Shown here piece after piece: positions 7,992 to 16,971 of a stretch of 64,000 nt of DNA. The DNA is from Butyricicoccus porcorum (GTDB lineage Bacteria > Bacillota > Clostridia > Oscillospirales > Butyricicoccaceae): positions 1-64,000 of the forward strand of contig NZ_NHOC01000007.1 of assembly GCF_002157465.1 (NCBI RefSeq). The letters are read 5' to 3'. The notes beneath the pieces were generated by a model, which made no database searches, was not told the origin of the DNA, and saw only the letters and a list, made by a program, of their open reading frames with translations. The position numbers were made by a program, and so were the translations under genes. How positions within the stretch are numbered: position 1 is the first letter of the stretch; every line of letters starts with the position of its first letter.

Positions 7992-8501
7992 TTATGTGCG
8001 AAAGTGCGCGCCCTCCAGCGTCAGAAGCTGTGCTTTTGCGCGCAGGCCGCCTGCATATCCGGTCAGGCTGCCGTCCGCGCCGAGTACACGGTGACAGGGA
8101 ATCAGGATACTGATGGGATTGTGCCCGACCGCGCCGCCGACTGCTTGTGCGGAAATGCGCTTTCCGGTCTGCTGTTCCAGCTGCACCGCAATTTGTCCAT
8201 AGGTCATGGTTTCACCGTATGGAATGCGGAAAAGAATGTCCCAGACTGTCTGCCGGAAGGCACTGCCCTCCGGCGCAAGCGGGAGCGTCATAGCAGGCGC
8301 TTCGCCGTGAAAATAACGGTTGAGCCAGTCGATGGCCTGTGCAAAAACAACAAGATTTTGCTCTGTGGCATTCGGTGCGAGTGTGCTGCCGAAATACTTC
8401 TGATGCTCCAGCCACAGCCCAGTCAGCTGTGTCCCGTCGGAGGCGAGTGTCAGCACGCCGACAGGGGAATAATAGGTCGTAAGATATGGACTGCGATTCA
8501 T
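7992..8501 (-). CDS. ogt: methylated-DNA--[protein]-cysteine S-methyltransferase
   Basis: 169-residue suicide DNA-repair protein that moves the alkyl group from O6-alkylguanine onto its own cysteine. The active site is IPCHRVLG with Cys136. The DNA-binding helix-turn-helix is at about 98-125 (YGETMTYGQIAVQLEQ and RISAQAVGGAVGHNP). Length and lack of an Ada N-terminal zinc domain fit Ogt. AGAGAGGAA precedes the ATG. It ends just inside the promoter region of the next minus-strand gene, with about 15 bases before that -35 box. Confidence 0.93.
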   Translation of the reverse strand: MNRSPYLTTYYSPVGVLTLASDGTQLTGLWLEHQKYFGSTLAPNATEQNLVVFAQAIDWLNRYFHGEAPAMTLPLAPEGSAFRQTVWDILFRIPYGETMTYGQIAVQLEQQTGKRISAQAVGGAVGHNPISILIPCHRVLGADGSLTGYAGGLRAKAQLLTLEGAHFRT

Positions 8502-8533
8502 TTTCAGTTCCTCTCTTCCTGTGCGTTGACCGT

Positions 8534-8562
8534 ATCATATCACAGAAACAGACACGAGACAA
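8534..8562 (-). promoter_or_regulatory. promoter of ogt
   Basis: TTGTCT, a 17-base spacer and TATGAT on the minus strand, upstream of the ogt ATG. Confidence 0.55.
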
Positions 8563-8657
8563 GGCGGGGAAAAAACAATAATCTGCTACTCTGACTTTCA
8601 AGATTCTGCTATAATAAAGTGCATAGAGAAAGAAACAAGAGGAGAGGAGAAAAAACG

Positions 8658-9590
8658 ATGGCGCAGCAGAATCCACTCAATGTGCAGTGCTTTGTGAAGA
8701 AGGATTTTCAGTCGGTATTTGTCGGGGAAAACGACCCTAAATTGCTTTACGTCAGCAGGATTTCGCCGGATGCAAGCACACATCCGCGCGTGATGCATGC
8801 ACACAGGGATTTTGTAGAGCTGCTCCTGATTTGCAGCGGCAGCAGTGAATATCTGATTCATGACAAGAAACAGCTCATCAAGCCGGGTGATCTGCTGATT
8901 TACAATGCCAATGTTGTGCACGATGAAATTTCCGGACCGGGCATCGAAGTCGGCAGTTACTGTGTTGCGGTCGGCGGGCTGCATATGCCCGGCCTGCGTG
9001 AAAATGCGCTGATTCCCGACGATGCGGGTTATATTTTCCCGACCGGAGAACACTTTGAAGCCATGCGCACAATCTGTGAAATGATGTTTCACAGTCTGTC
9101 CTCCGGAGAGCCGCGTACAGAAGCGTTCTGCCATAGCCTGATGCATGCGCTGCTGGTCAAGGCGCTGACTGTTGTCGGCGGAAGAGAGGCTGCTGCGGAT
9201 GAACCGGAGGTTGAGGAACCGCATGTACTTGGCCTGCGCATTAAATCGTACATCGACGAGCACTATATGGAACCAATTACGTTGCAGAGCATGGGGGAGG
9301 CGCTGCATATCAGTCCGTATTATCTCTCACATGTGTTCAAGCAGATGAGCGGATATTCCCCGGTGCAGTATTTGCTGCGCCGCCGCATCGGCGAGGCGCA
9401 GACACTGCTTATCACGACCGATTTGCCGATTACAACAATTGCCGGTATGGTAGGTTACGATACCCAGAGCTATTTTAATCTCCAGTTTACGAAAAATGTC
9501 GGCATGCCGCCGAAAAAATACCGGCAAAATTATATTGTCAGCGTCGAGGAGGAAACCAAGCGGGCAAAAAAGAAGAAGAAAAAAGAATAA
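8658..9590 (+). CDS. AraC-family transcriptional regulator
   Basis: 310 residues from the ATG at 8658, which follows GAGGAGAGGAG. An N-terminal cupin-like sensing domain (about 25-120: HPRVMHAHRDFVELLLICSG, KPGDLLIYNANVVHDE) is joined to two helix-turn-helix motifs of the HTH_18 domain (about 195-300: ITLQSMGEALHISPYYLSHV; ITTIAGMVGYDTQSYFNLQF). The last ten residues are almost all lysine. It sits directly before iolE and iolG on the same strand, separated by its own terminator and a new promoter region, so it most likely controls the inositol genes. The effector is not known from sequence. An extended -10 (TGCTATAAT, 8607-8615) lies upstream. Confidence 0.88.
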   Translation: MAQQNPLNVQCFVKKDFQSVFVGENDPKLLYVSRISPDASTHPRVMHAHRDFVELLLICSGSSEYLIHDKKQLIKPGDLLIYNANVVHDEISGPGIEVGSYCVAVGGLHMPGLRENALIPDDAGYIFPTGEHFEAMRTICEMMFHSLSSGEPRTEAFCHSLMHALLVKALTVVGGREAAADEPEVEEPHVLGLRIKSYIDEHYMEPITLQSMGEALHISPYYLSHVFKQMSGYSPVQYLLRRRIGEAQTLLITTDLPITTIAGMVGYDTQSYFNLQFTKNVGMPPKKYRQNYIVSVEEETKRAKKKKKKE

Positions 9591-9604
9591 AAAAACAAGA
9601 AGGT

Positions 9605-9647
9605 GCTGCCGAAAACAGGAAATATTCCGGGTTTCGGCAGCTTTTTT
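9605..9647 (+). terminator. terminator of araC-type regulator
   Basis: The 10-bp stem GCTGCCGAAA / TTTCGGCAGC is followed by six T residues. Confidence 0.88.
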
Positions 9648-9940
9648 GTGCCCATCACGTGGAAAAACGGTGCGGATCATGGGCTGATATTTTGTGAAAT
9701 CGCAGGATTTTATAAAATTCGTTCCGGCGGACGCTGTCTGCATATACGGGGATTTTAAGATGAAGGGAATAAAAAATACACAGGAATATCAATTTTGATA
9801 AAAAAACGGACGGGAAACAGATTTTTTTGGTAAAAACAGATAAGCCAAGAAGTTGAAAGACGAAATTGCCGCCGGATGATATACTAAAGTCACAATAAAG
9901 AAACGAAACATACCGAAGAGGAAAGGAAGGTATTTTGAAT
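9648..9940 (+). promoter_or_regulatory. AT-rich regulatory region before iolE
   Basis: 293 bases with no credible gene. It holds an extended -10 element for iolE (TGATATACT, ending at 9885). No -35 box at proper spacing is visible, as expected for an activator-dependent promoter. AAAAACGG occurs twice (9663-9670 and 9802-9809) and could mark regulator contacts, but the match is short. Confidence 0.45.
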
Positions 9941-10840
9941 ATGTTGGACCCGAAGAAAGTAAAAATTGGAATTGCTCCGATTGCATGGACAGAGGATGAC
10001 ATGCCGGAGATGGGCGCGGAGAACAGTTTTCTCCAGACCATCAGTGAAATCGCACTGAGCGGTTATGTCGGCACAGAAATCGGCTGCCAGTATCCGAGAA
10101 ATCCGGCAGTCCTGAATGAGGAATTCGGCCGCCGCGGCATCTCTGCTATCACGGCATGGATCAGCACGTATCTCAACGAGCAGCCGATGTGGTGGAATGA
10201 ACGCGCATTTGTCGACCACATGAATTTCCTGAAGGCCATCGGTGCTGAGGTCATCAATGTCTCTGACCAGAGCTTCTCGATTCAGCATCAGTGGAACACC
10301 CCGCTGGCGAACAAGAAGGTTCTGAACGATGATGAGTGGGAGGTTCTCACCAAGGGCCTCGATCATCTGGGCAAGATCGCTTATGACAGCGGCATGAAGA
10401 TCGTTTATCATCACCACATGACGACCACCGTACAGAAGACGGGGGAGATCGACCGCCTGATGGAGATGACTGATCCGAAGTATGTCAGCCTGATTTATGA
10501 TACCGGTCATCTGACCTTCTCCGGCGAAGATCCGATTGAAATCCTCAAGAAGCATCACGACCGCATCGGCCATGTACATCTGAAGAATGTCCGCAAGCCG
10601 GCAATGGAAAAGTGTTATGCAGAAAACAAGAGCTTCCTGCGCTCGATTCCGGAAGGCGTATTCACGGTACCGGGCGACCCGGAGGGCTGCGTAGACTTCC
10701 CGACCGTCTTCAAGCTGCTGGATGAGTACAATTATGAAGGCTGGCTGGTTGTCGAAGCGGAGCAGGATCCGGCAAAGGCAAATCCGCTTGACTATGCACG
10801 CATGGCGCGCGCCTATGTCAACAAGTATACTGGCCTGTAA
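9941..10840 (+). CDS. iolE: myo-inosose-2 dehydratase (IolE-type sugar epimerase/isomerase fold)
   Basis: 299 residues. In inositol catabolism IolE removes water from scyllo-inosose to give a diketo cyclohexane intermediate. The xylose-isomerase-like TIM barrel shows family motifs: IGIAPIAWTEDDMPEMG at the start, GYVGTEIGCQYPRN, KIVYHHHMTTTVQ, IYDTGHLTFSGEDP, GHVHLKNVRKP and WLVVEAEQDP. The metal-binding Glu, Asp, His and Glu positions are all there. GAAAGGAAGG lies 10 bases before the ATG at 9941. A TTG two codons earlier is possible. iolG follows 58 bases downstream. Other TIM-barrel isomerases are possible, but the whole-length pattern fits IolE. Confidence 0.88.
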   Translation: MLDPKKVKIGIAPIAWTEDDMPEMGAENSFLQTISEIALSGYVGTEIGCQYPRNPAVLNEEFGRRGISAITAWISTYLNEQPMWWNERAFVDHMNFLKAIGAEVINVSDQSFSIQHQWNTPLANKKVLNDDEWEVLTKGLDHLGKIAYDSGMKIVYHHHMTTTVQKTGEIDRLMEMTDPKYVSLIYDTGHLTFSGEDPIEILKKHHDRIGHVHLKNVRKPAMEKCYAENKSFLRSIPEGVFTVPGDPEGCVDFPTVFKLLDEYNYEGWLVVEAEQDPAKANPLDYARMARAYVNKYTGL

Positions 10841-10898
10841 TCGGACACAATAACGAGTTTATTTCTATCATATAACCATACGTAAGGAGAGAGTTCGT

Positions 10899-11915
10899 AT
10901 GAAAAAGCTGAAAATCGGTATCATTGGTGTCGGCCGTCTGGGCTATGAGCATGCCTGCAATATCGCAAACCGCGTACCGGGTTCTGAACTGGTTGCAATC
11001 TGTGATGGTAATTTTGCACGTGCAAAGGAAGTTGCAGAGGAACTGGGTGTGACCGCTGTTTACAGCGATCCGAAGGAAATGTGTGCAAATCCGGAGGTTG
11101 AGGCGGTTGCCATCGTCACCAACACTGCATCCCATGTTGAAATGATTCAGATTGCCATGGATGCAGGCAAGCATGTCTTCTGCGAAAAGCCGCTGGCAGA
11201 CACGGTTGAGAAGTGCAAAGAAGCGGAGAAGATCATCGAGTCCCATCCGGAACTGATCTTCATGCTGGGCTTCATGCGCCGCTACGATCATTCCTATCAG
11301 GTTGCCAAGCAGAAGATGGAAAATGGTGACATCGGCGATGTTATCCTCGTTCGCTGCTATTCTCAGGATCCGATTTCCATCATTCAGGGCACGCTCGAGT
11401 ATGCACCGCGCTCCGGTGGACAGTTCATCGACATGTCCATTCATGATATCGACCTGATCCGCTGGCTGACCGGCTCCGAGCCGAAGAAGCTGTGGGCAAT
11501 CGGCGGCTGCTTCGAGTTCAAGCAGTACAAGGATTGGGACGACGGCGACAATGTTTCCTGCCTGATGCAGTGCGAGAACGATGCAATGGCATTCTTCTTC
11601 GCAGGCCGTGCAGCAGCACATGGCTCCCATGTTGAGACCGAAATCGTCGGCACCCGTGGCACGCTGCGCATCGCAGGCGTACCGGCAAGCTCCATGGTTG
11701 AAGTTATGAGCGAGCATGGCGTATGCCGTGAGTGCTATCAGGACTTCGTTACCCGTTGGCATGATGCTTACATCACCGAGATGGAAGAGTTCTGTGACTG
11801 TGTTGCAAAGGGTCGTCAGGGCAGCCCGAATGTATATGACGGCACTGCATCCACCAACATCGCGTTCCGCTGCAAGGAATCGTTCCTCAAGAATGAGCTG
11901 CTGACGCTGGAGTAA
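10899..11915 (+). CDS. iolG: inositol 2-dehydrogenase-type Gfo/Idh/MocA oxidoreductase
   Basis: 338 residues. NAD-dependent oxidation of an inositol to an inosose would supply the substrate of the IolE homologue just upstream. The Rossmann GIIGVGRLGYEHA is at residues 7-19, the EKPLADT motif with catalytic Lys97 follows, and the C-terminal half holds DMSIHDIDLIRWL with Asp178 and His182. Length is normal. AAGGAGAGAG precedes the ATG. Same strand and spacing as iolE, so one operon. Related dehydrogenases for scyllo-inositol or other sugars cannot be excluded, but the neighbour makes inositol most likely. Confidence 0.85.
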   Translation: MKKLKIGIIGVGRLGYEHACNIANRVPGSELVAICDGNFARAKEVAEELGVTAVYSDPKEMCANPEVEAVAIVTNTASHVEMIQIAMDAGKHVFCEKPLADTVEKCKEAEKIIESHPELIFMLGFMRRYDHSYQVAKQKMENGDIGDVILVRCYSQDPISIIQGTLEYAPRSGGQFIDMSIHDIDLIRWLTGSEPKKLWAIGGCFEFKQYKDWDDGDNVSCLMQCENDAMAFFFAGRAAAHGSHVETEIVGTRGTLRIAGVPASSMVEVMSEHGVCRECYQDFVTRWHDAYITEMEEFCDCVAKGRQGSPNVYDGTASTNIAFRCKESFLKNELLTLE

Positions 11916-11973
11916 ATCCAGTTCGATTCCCCCATTTTATTGCTAATATCTCCTATCTGAATATAAGTCTCTG

Positions 11974-12014
11974 AAAAGCCCCGCCGCTTCGTTTGGAAGC
12001 TGGCGGGGCTTTTC
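11974..12014 (+). terminator. bidirectional terminator between iolG and malY
   Basis: The 12-bp perfect stem AAAAGCCCCGCC / GGCGGGGCTTTT carries T runs on both strands. It ends iolG and the convergent aminotransferase gene. Confidence 0.85.
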
Positions 12015-12019
12015 CATGT

Positions 12020-13231
12020 TCAGGTATTGAAAACGTATTTGTCCAGACGGCGGAATGCTTCCTGCACACGGCTGAAGGGCAGGGCAAGGTTCATGCGGAT
12101 GGCACAGGGGGCTTGGAACATGCAGCCATCCTGCCAGGCAACGCCGACATTCCAGCCGGCTTTTTGCAGTTCCTGCACGGTCTTGCCGTGCGCTTCACAC
12201 CATTCCGTACAGTCGAGGAACAGCATATAGGTACCCTCTGGCTTGCTGACCCGGATGCCATCAAAATGCTGTACAATGAAGTCATACGCATAGTCTATAT
12301 TTTGCGTCAGAACCTGACACAGCTCGTCCACCCATTCATATCCCTCAGGCTGATATGCACCAATGAGTGCGTGCATGGAAAGCACATTCATGCTGTTGTA
12401 ATGCGGCTTGCCGCTCTTTGCACGCACGCGGTCGCGCAGATAGCGGTTGTAGATAATGTGGTAGCTTCCGACCAGACCGGCGAGATTGAATGTCTTGCTC
12501 GGAGCATAGACGGCAACTGTACGGTTCTTTGCGTCCTCACTGACCGACTGGGTGGGGATGTGTTTGTGTCCGGACAGCAGAAGATCTGACCAGATTTCGT
12601 CCGAAATAACAACGCAGTCGTTGGCACGATAGACCTCCATGGCCTTGTCCAGCTCCCAGCGCTCCCAGACGCGCCCGGTGGGGTTATGTGGGCTGCAAAA
12701 GACAGCAACATGGATGTGATGCTGTTTGATTTTTGCATCCATGTCATCGAAATCCATGCGCCAGACACCGTCTGTATCCAATTGGAGCGGGCTGTGGACA
12801 ATGTGGAAGCCGTTGTCTTCGATGCTGTTGGTAAAGCCAATGTAGGTCGGGCTGTGCAGCAGCACGGCGTCGCCCGGGGCGGCGAATGCGGTTAGCGCGG
12901 AAATAACACAGCCAAGCACACCGTTTTCATAGCCGATACAGCTGGCTGTCAGGCCGGTCACACCGTTGCGGCATTCCTGCCATTGAATGATCGATTGGTA
13001 ATATTCTTTGGTTGGATTGAAATAGCCGAACGCCGGATGCTGGGCGCGTGCAAGAATCGCCTGCGGAATGGTAGGAACAGTGGGGAAATTCATATCTGCA
13101 ACCCACATCGGAATGGCATCAAAGCCCTCCTTGGGCGCTTCCGGCGCAAAGCCGGGCATAGTTCCAAGGCCGTCAACTGCGATGGCGTCCTTGCCATGGC
13201 GATCCAGAATCGAAGTGAAATCATATTTCAT
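12020..13231 (-). CDS. MalY/PatB family PLP enzyme (cystathionine beta-lyase-like)
   Basis: 403 residues from the ATG at 13231, which has AGAAAGGAG upstream. Fold type I PLP enzyme. MalY/PatB proteins cleave cystathionine or cysteine to pyruvate, ammonia and a thiol. Hallmarks are IPMWVADMNFPTVPTI near residue 40, VAVFCSPHNPTGRVW near 170, the PLP lysine in APSKTFNLAGL and a C-terminal MRMNL-like arginine segment (AIRMNLALPFS). In B. subtilis and E. coli members either make homocysteine or bind a regulator. Which applies here is unknown. Monocistronic with a clear promoter. Confidence 0.88.
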   Translation of the reverse strand: MKYDFTSILDRHGKDAIAVDGLGTMPGFAPEAPKEGFDAIPMWVADMNFPTVPTIPQAILARAQHPAFGYFNPTKEYYQSIIQWQECRNGVTGLTASCIGYENGVLGCVISALTAFAAPGDAVLLHSPTYIGFTNSIEDNGFHIVHSPLQLDTDGVWRMDFDDMDAKIKQHHIHVAVFCSPHNPTGRVWERWELDKAMEVYRANDCVVISDEIWSDLLLSGHKHIPTQSVSEDAKNRTVAVYAPSKTFNLAGLVGSYHIIYNRYLRDRVRAKSGKPHYNSMNVLSMHALIGAYQPEGYEWVDELCQVLTQNIDYAYDFIVQHFDGIRVSKPEGTYMLFLDCTEWCEAHGKTVQELQKAGWNVGVAWQDGCMFQAPCAIRMNLALPFSRVQEAFRRLDKYVFNT

Positions 13232-13267
13232 GGCAGATGCTCCTTTCTCTGTTATGTGATTGCACCT

Positions 13268-13296
13268 ATTGTAACACACATATCGTTTGCGGGCAA
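13268..13296 (-). promoter_or_regulatory. promoter of malY/patB-type gene
   Basis: TTGCCC, a 17-base spacer and TACAAT on the minus strand. It directly abuts the terminator of the upstream oxaloacetate decarboxylase operon. Confidence 0.6.
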
Positions 13297-13330
13297 AAAA
13301 ATCCCCTTCCGGATTTTCCGGAAGGGGATA
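13295..13330 (-). terminator. terminator of the oxaloacetate decarboxylase operon
   Basis: The 13-bp stem ATCCCCTTCCGGA / TCCGGAAGGGGAT is followed by seven T residues on the minus strand. Confidence 0.88.
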
Positions 13331-13348
13331 CAAGCCGTATGAAAAGAC

Positions 13349-14509
13349 TCAGCCCATCAGCATCGGGACGAGCTTCAAGAAGAAGCCTGCCGCAGCAGCG
13401 GAGCCGATAACACCGGCAACGTTCGGGCCCATGGCGTGCATGAGCAGGAAGTTGGACGGGTTTTCCTTCTGGCCTTCAATCTGTGCAACACGTGCAGCCA
13501 TCGGTACGGCAGATACGCCTGCGGAACCAATCAGCGGGTTGATCTTGCCCTTGCTAATCCAGCACATGATATCGCCGAAAATGACGCCGCCGAAGGTAGA
13601 CAGTGCAAATGCAACCAGACCCATCAGGATGATCTCGAGCGTCTGCCAAGTCAGGAACGTATCAGCAGCAGCAGTAGCGCCGACAGACAGACCCAGGAAA
13701 ATGGTGACGATATTCATCAGGGCATTCTGTACGGTTTCGTCCAGACGAGCGGTTACGCCGCAGACGTGGAACAGGTTGCCGAGCATCAGCATGCCGATCA
13801 GCGGAGCGGTATCCGGCAGCAGCAGGATGACGACAGTTGCAACCGCGATCGGGAAGACGATCTTCTCGGTGTTGGATACCTCGCGCAGCTGGGTCATCCT
13901 GATCTGACGATCCTTCTTGCGGGTAAACAGACGCATAATCGGCGGCTGAATCATTGGGATCAGCGCCATGTATGAGTACGCGGCGATTGCGATTGCGGAC
14001 AGATACTCCGGTGCCAGCTTGGAGGTAACCATGATGGCAGTCGGGCCGTCTGCGCCGCCGATGATGCCGATGGCAGCGGCGACGTTGACCGGGAACTTAA
14101 AGATCAGCAGCGAGCCGAGGAATGCGGTGAAGATACCGAACTGTGCGGCAGCGCCAAGGATCAGCGAGGACGGGCGCGCAATCAGCGGACCGAAGTCGGT
14201 CATCGCGCCGACACCCATAAAGATCAAAGGCGGGTAAATATCCAGCTTTACGCCGGTATACAGCCAGTGCAGCAATCCGTCATTATCCACATTGGAAATC
14301 ATGTTGGAGAACGGCAGATTCGCCAGCAGCATGCCGAAAGCGATGGTGACGAGCAGCAGCGGCTCGAATTTCTTTGCGATGCCCAGATACAGTAGGACAA
14401 ACGCGATGAGAATCATAAGCAGGTTTTTCCAACCGCCATCCATGAAAAAGCCTGCATAGCCGGATTCTCCGAGAATTTTGCCGAGAACGGCAGTGAAAGA
14501 AAAATCCAT
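13349..14509 (-). CDS. oadB: sodium ion-translocating decarboxylase, beta subunit
   Basis: 386-residue polytopic membrane protein. It decarboxylates the carboxybiotin intermediate and couples this to Na+ export. About ten hydrophobic segments are visible. The conserved [20 protein letters not shown] loop contains the aspartate needed for Na+ binding, and [17 protein letters not shown] and [16 protein letters not shown] also match OadB/MmdB/GcdB. It is the last gene of a four-gene operon (oadA, gamma subunit, biotin carrier, beta). The beta subunit alone does not tell the substrate, but the pyruvate/oxaloacetate-type transferase upstream points to oxaloacetate. Confidence 0.93.
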   Translation of the reverse strand: MDFSFTAVLGKILGESGYAGFFMDGGWKNLLMILIAFVLLYLGIAKKFEPLLLVTIAFGMLLANLPFSNMISNVDNDGLLHWLYTGVKLDIYPPLIFMGVGAMTDFGPLIARPSSLILGAAAQFGIFTAFLGSLLIFKFPVNVAAAIGIIGGADGPTAIMVTSKLAPEYLSAIAIAAYSYMALIPMIQPPIMRLFTRKKDRQIRMTQLREVSNTEKIVFPIAVATVVILLLPDTAPLIGMLMLGNLFHVCGVTARLDETVQNALMNIVTIFLGLSVGATAAADTFLTWQTLEIILMGLVAFALSTFGGVIFGDIMCWISKGKINPLIGSAGVSAVPMAARVAQIEGQKENPSNFLLMHAMGPNVAGVIGSAAAAGFFLKLVPMLMG

Positions 14510-14524
14510 TACACGCGACCTCCG

Positions 14525-14905
14525 TTAAGAGATGGTGCACAGAACACTGCCGGTATCAACCGACGCGCCCTTGGATACACATACGGAAGTGACCGTACCG
14601 TCCTTGCTGGCGAAGATTTCGTTCTCCATCTTCATTGCTTCCAGGATGAACAGGATGTCGCCGTTCTTGACGGTCTGGCCCTGCTGGCAGCGGACATCGA
14701 GGATGGTGCCCGGCATCGGAGCAGTGATCGGATCGCCTGCGCCTGCCGGAGCGGCCGGAGCAGCAGCCGGAGCCGGAGCGGCCGGAGCCGGAGCAGCAGC
14801 AACCGGAGCCGGAGCAGGTGCTTCGCCGATGTAAGCGGCAACAGCCTTGCCCTTTTCTACTTCGACCTCATACTGTTTGTCATTCAGCGTTACAATATAT
14901 TTCAT
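14525..14905 (-). CDS. biotin carrier subunit of Na+-pumping decarboxylase
   Basis: 126 residues from the ATG at 14905, preceded by GGGAGG. The N-terminal 27 residues are followed by an alanine/proline linker of about 30 residues, then a lipoyl/biotinyl domain. The biotin attachment site is EAMKMEN with Lys92. It carries CO2 from the transferase subunit to the membrane beta subunit. The flexible linker is typical of MmdC/GcdC-type carriers and is encoded by a repetitive GCCGGAGC-rich stretch near 14755-14825. In Klebsiella-type oxaloacetate decarboxylase this domain is fused to OadA. Here it is a separate gene. Confidence 0.92.
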   Translation of the reverse strand: MKYIVTLNDKQYEVEVEKGKAVAAYIGEAPAPAPVAAAPAPAAPAPAAAPAAPAGAGDPITAPMPGTILDVRCQQGQTVKNGDILFILEAMKMENEIFASKDGTVTSVCVSKGASVDTGSVLCTIS

Positions 14906-14923
14906 GTTGTTTGTACCTCCCAA

Positions 14924-15259
14924 TTAAAGCGCCTGAATGCGTCTGAACTGAAGCTCGTCCAGCGGAATATCGGTCTCATCGCTGATGATGGCCATAATGC
15001 AGGCAGCAGTTTCCTCATCGACATCGATGAGCTGAAGCTTGCCGTCCCACGGCTTGGAGGGCTTTTCCTTTTCCTTCGCCGGAGCGGGAGCCGGAGCTGC
15101 GGTCTCAGCAGCCGGAGCGGCAGCCTTGCCCTTTCCCTCGATTGTCATAACGACAGCAGAAATGACCTTGATGACGAGAATCAGGAACAGGAGAAGGAGG
15201 AATACGGTTGCAAAGCCACAGAGAGAAATCAGCAGGGCTTCGCCTACGCCAATGTTCAT
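14924..15259 (-). CDS. OadG-type gamma subunit of Na+-pumping decarboxylase
   Basis: 111 residues with a single N-terminal membrane helix (about 8-38, LLISLCGFATVFLLLLFLIL), a charged and Ala/Pro-rich linker, and a small C-terminal domain ending DIPLDELQFRRIQAL. Gamma subunits anchor the transferase to the beta subunit. Low conservation is normal for them. It lies between oadA and the biotin carrier in a tight operon. Its stop codon lies 18 bases before the chosen start of the carrier gene. Confidence 0.85.
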   Translation of the reverse strand: MNIGVGEALLISLCGFATVFLLLLFLILVIKVISAVVMTIEGKGKAAAPAAETAAPAPAPAKEKEKPSKPWDGKLQLIDVDEETAACIMAIISDETDIPLDELQFRRIQAL

Positions 15260-15271
15260 AGTTGCCCCTCC

Positions 15272-16660
15272 TTAGTCGTCAACCTTCTGGATGGAATACG
15301 TTACCTTCATGCCCTTATGCTCTTCGCGGTACTGGAAGAACTTCTCTGCCTGCTGCGGGAAAGCAACATAGGACAGAACGTCCTCTTCGCAGGTAGCCAG
15401 ATCGCCCAGCTTCTCGACAGCTGCCGGGATTTCCGGCTCGAGGGTCTCAGCGTAACGGCCTTCCATCGGCTTCTCATCGCCCATAACCTTCTTGACCAGT
15501 TCCGGATTGACAGGTGCCGGGGAGGTGCCGTACTCGCCGCGGATATAAGCGCGGATTTCCTTGGTGATGTTCTTGTAGCGCTCGCCCATCAGGACGTTGT
15601 TAACAGCCTGCGAACCAACCATCTGGCTCAGCGGGGTAACCAGCGGCGGGTAACCCATATCCTTGCGGACATTCGGAACCTCTGCCAGAACCTCGTTCAG
15701 GCGATCAAGTGCCTTCATATCGGTCAGGTTTGCGATCAGGTTGGACAGCATGCCTCCCGGAATCTTGTAGTGCAGGGCGTTGGTGTTGACGTTCATGACG
15801 AACGGATTGATCTTGCCCTCGGTGACATAAGCCTTCTTGATCGGCTCAAAGAACTCGTTGACCTTGCGCATTTCCGCTCTGTCCAGACCGGTTTCATAGC
15901 CCATCTGAGTCAGAACGTGATCCATTGCCTCGGTGCACGGCTGGGACGTACCGCCGGCGAACGGGGAGATCGCGCAGTCAATGACCTCAGCGCCTGCCTC
16001 GACAGCCTTCAGGTAGGTCATGGAGCCCAGACCGGTGGTGGCATGGGTGTGAACGACAATCGGAATCTTGACCTCGGACTTGAGCGCAGTGACGAGGTCA
16101 AATGCCTCCTGCGGGCTCATGACGCCGGCCATGTCCTTGATGCACAGGGAGGTGCAGCCCAGCTCTTCGATGCGCTTGCCGAGCTTTGCGTAGTTCTCAA
16201 GCGTATGTACCGGGGACTGGGTGTAGGAAATGGTGCCCTGCGCTTCGCCGCCAGCCTTCTGACACTCGTCAACAGCGGTCTCGATGTTGCGCATGTCATT
16301 CAGTGCGTCGAAGATGCGGATGATGTCGATGCCGTTTTCCACGCTCTTGCGGACAAATGCGCGGACGGTATCGTCAGAATAATGCTTGTAGCCCAGGATG
16401 TTCTGGCCGCGAAGCAGCATCTGCAGCTTGGTATCCGGCATCAGCTCACGGATGGTGCGCAGACGAACCCACGGATCTTCGTTCAGGTAACGAAGACAGG
16501 AATCGAACGTTGCACCGCCCCAGCATTCGACGGAATGATAACCAACCTTGTTCATGGTCTCGAGAATCGGCTTGAACTCCGACATCGGGAGACGGGTTGC
16601 GCACAGAGACTGGTTGGCGTCACGAAGGACGGTCTCTGTGATCTTCAGTTTTTTTGGCAC
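15272..16660 (-). CDS. oadA: oxaloacetate decarboxylase alpha subunit (carboxyltransferase)
   Basis: 462 residues. It transfers the carboxyl group of oxaloacetate to biotin. The HMGL-like TIM barrel shows TETVLRDANQSLCATR with metal-binding Asp14, CIKDMAG with Lys175, and HTHATTG with His204 and His206. The conserved carboxylase domain follows (MGYPPLVTPLSQMVGSQA). The protein stops before any biotinyl domain, which is on a separate gene two positions downstream. This type also acts as pyruvate carboxylase subunit B, but the membrane subunits in the operon point to a decarboxylating Na+ pump. First gene of the operon, with GGAGC upstream. Confidence 0.92.
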   Translation of the reverse strand: MPKKLKITETVLRDANQSLCATRLPMSEFKPILETMNKVGYHSVECWGGATFDSCLRYLNEDPWVRLRTIRELMPDTKLQMLLRGQNILGYKHYSDDTVRAFVRKSVENGIDIIRIFDALNDMRNIETAVDECQKAGGEAQGTISYTQSPVHTLENYAKLGKRIEELGCTSLCIKDMAGVMSPQEAFDLVTALKSEVKIPIVVHTHATTGLGSMTYLKAVEAGAEVIDCAISPFAGGTSQPCTEAMDHVLTQMGYETGLDRAEMRKVNEFFEPIKKAYVTEGKINPFVMNVNTNALHYKIPGGMLSNLIANLTDMKALDRLNEVLAEVPNVRKDMGYPPLVTPLSQMVGSQAVNNVLMGERYKNITKEIRAYIRGEYGTSPAPVNPELVKKVMGDEKPMEGRYAETLEPEIPAAVEKLGDLATCEEDVLSYVAFPQQAEKFFQYREEHKGMKVTYSIQKVDD

Positions 16661-16971
16661 AGTGTATCAGCTCCTTTTGAAAGATAAAAGATGACAAATA
16701 GATACAGTTTGGAAGGGGAAATGCCGATACCAGTCGATTCTGGTGAAAATGATGGTAATCCGGGCGAAAAACACCTCCACCAAACAGGAATATTATACAA
16801 CAGAATCGTGTGCATTTGCAACGAAAAATTCGAAAAATCAGGCATTTTTGCCTGAAAATTAACAGAGTTTGCAATCGATTGAAATCTTTGCTGTAGAAAT
16901 GCACAAAGAAAAATGTGAATAAAGTGTAAACTATGGTATTGTTGACAAAATTGGTGCAAGTGATGCAAGAA
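16661..16971 (-). promoter_or_regulatory. oad promoter region and long 5' leader
   Basis: 311 bases without a gene. On the minus strand TTGCAA (16816-16821), an 18-base spacer and TATAAT (16792-16797) form a good promoter for the oxaloacetate decarboxylase operon. It leaves a leader of about 120 nucleotides before oadA, in which I see no recognised riboswitch. The upstream AT-rich part (16830-16930) may hold operator sites. I could not identify any. Confidence 0.6.

Noticed and set aside
14755-14830. GCCGGAGC-rich tandem repeat
   Set aside because: It encodes the alanine/proline linker of the biotin carrier protein, so it is explained by the gene and is not an independent repeat element.
15317-16687. 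456-codon open frame on the plus strand opposite oadA
   Set aside because: Antisense shadow of a highly expressed gene. No family resemblance or start signals.
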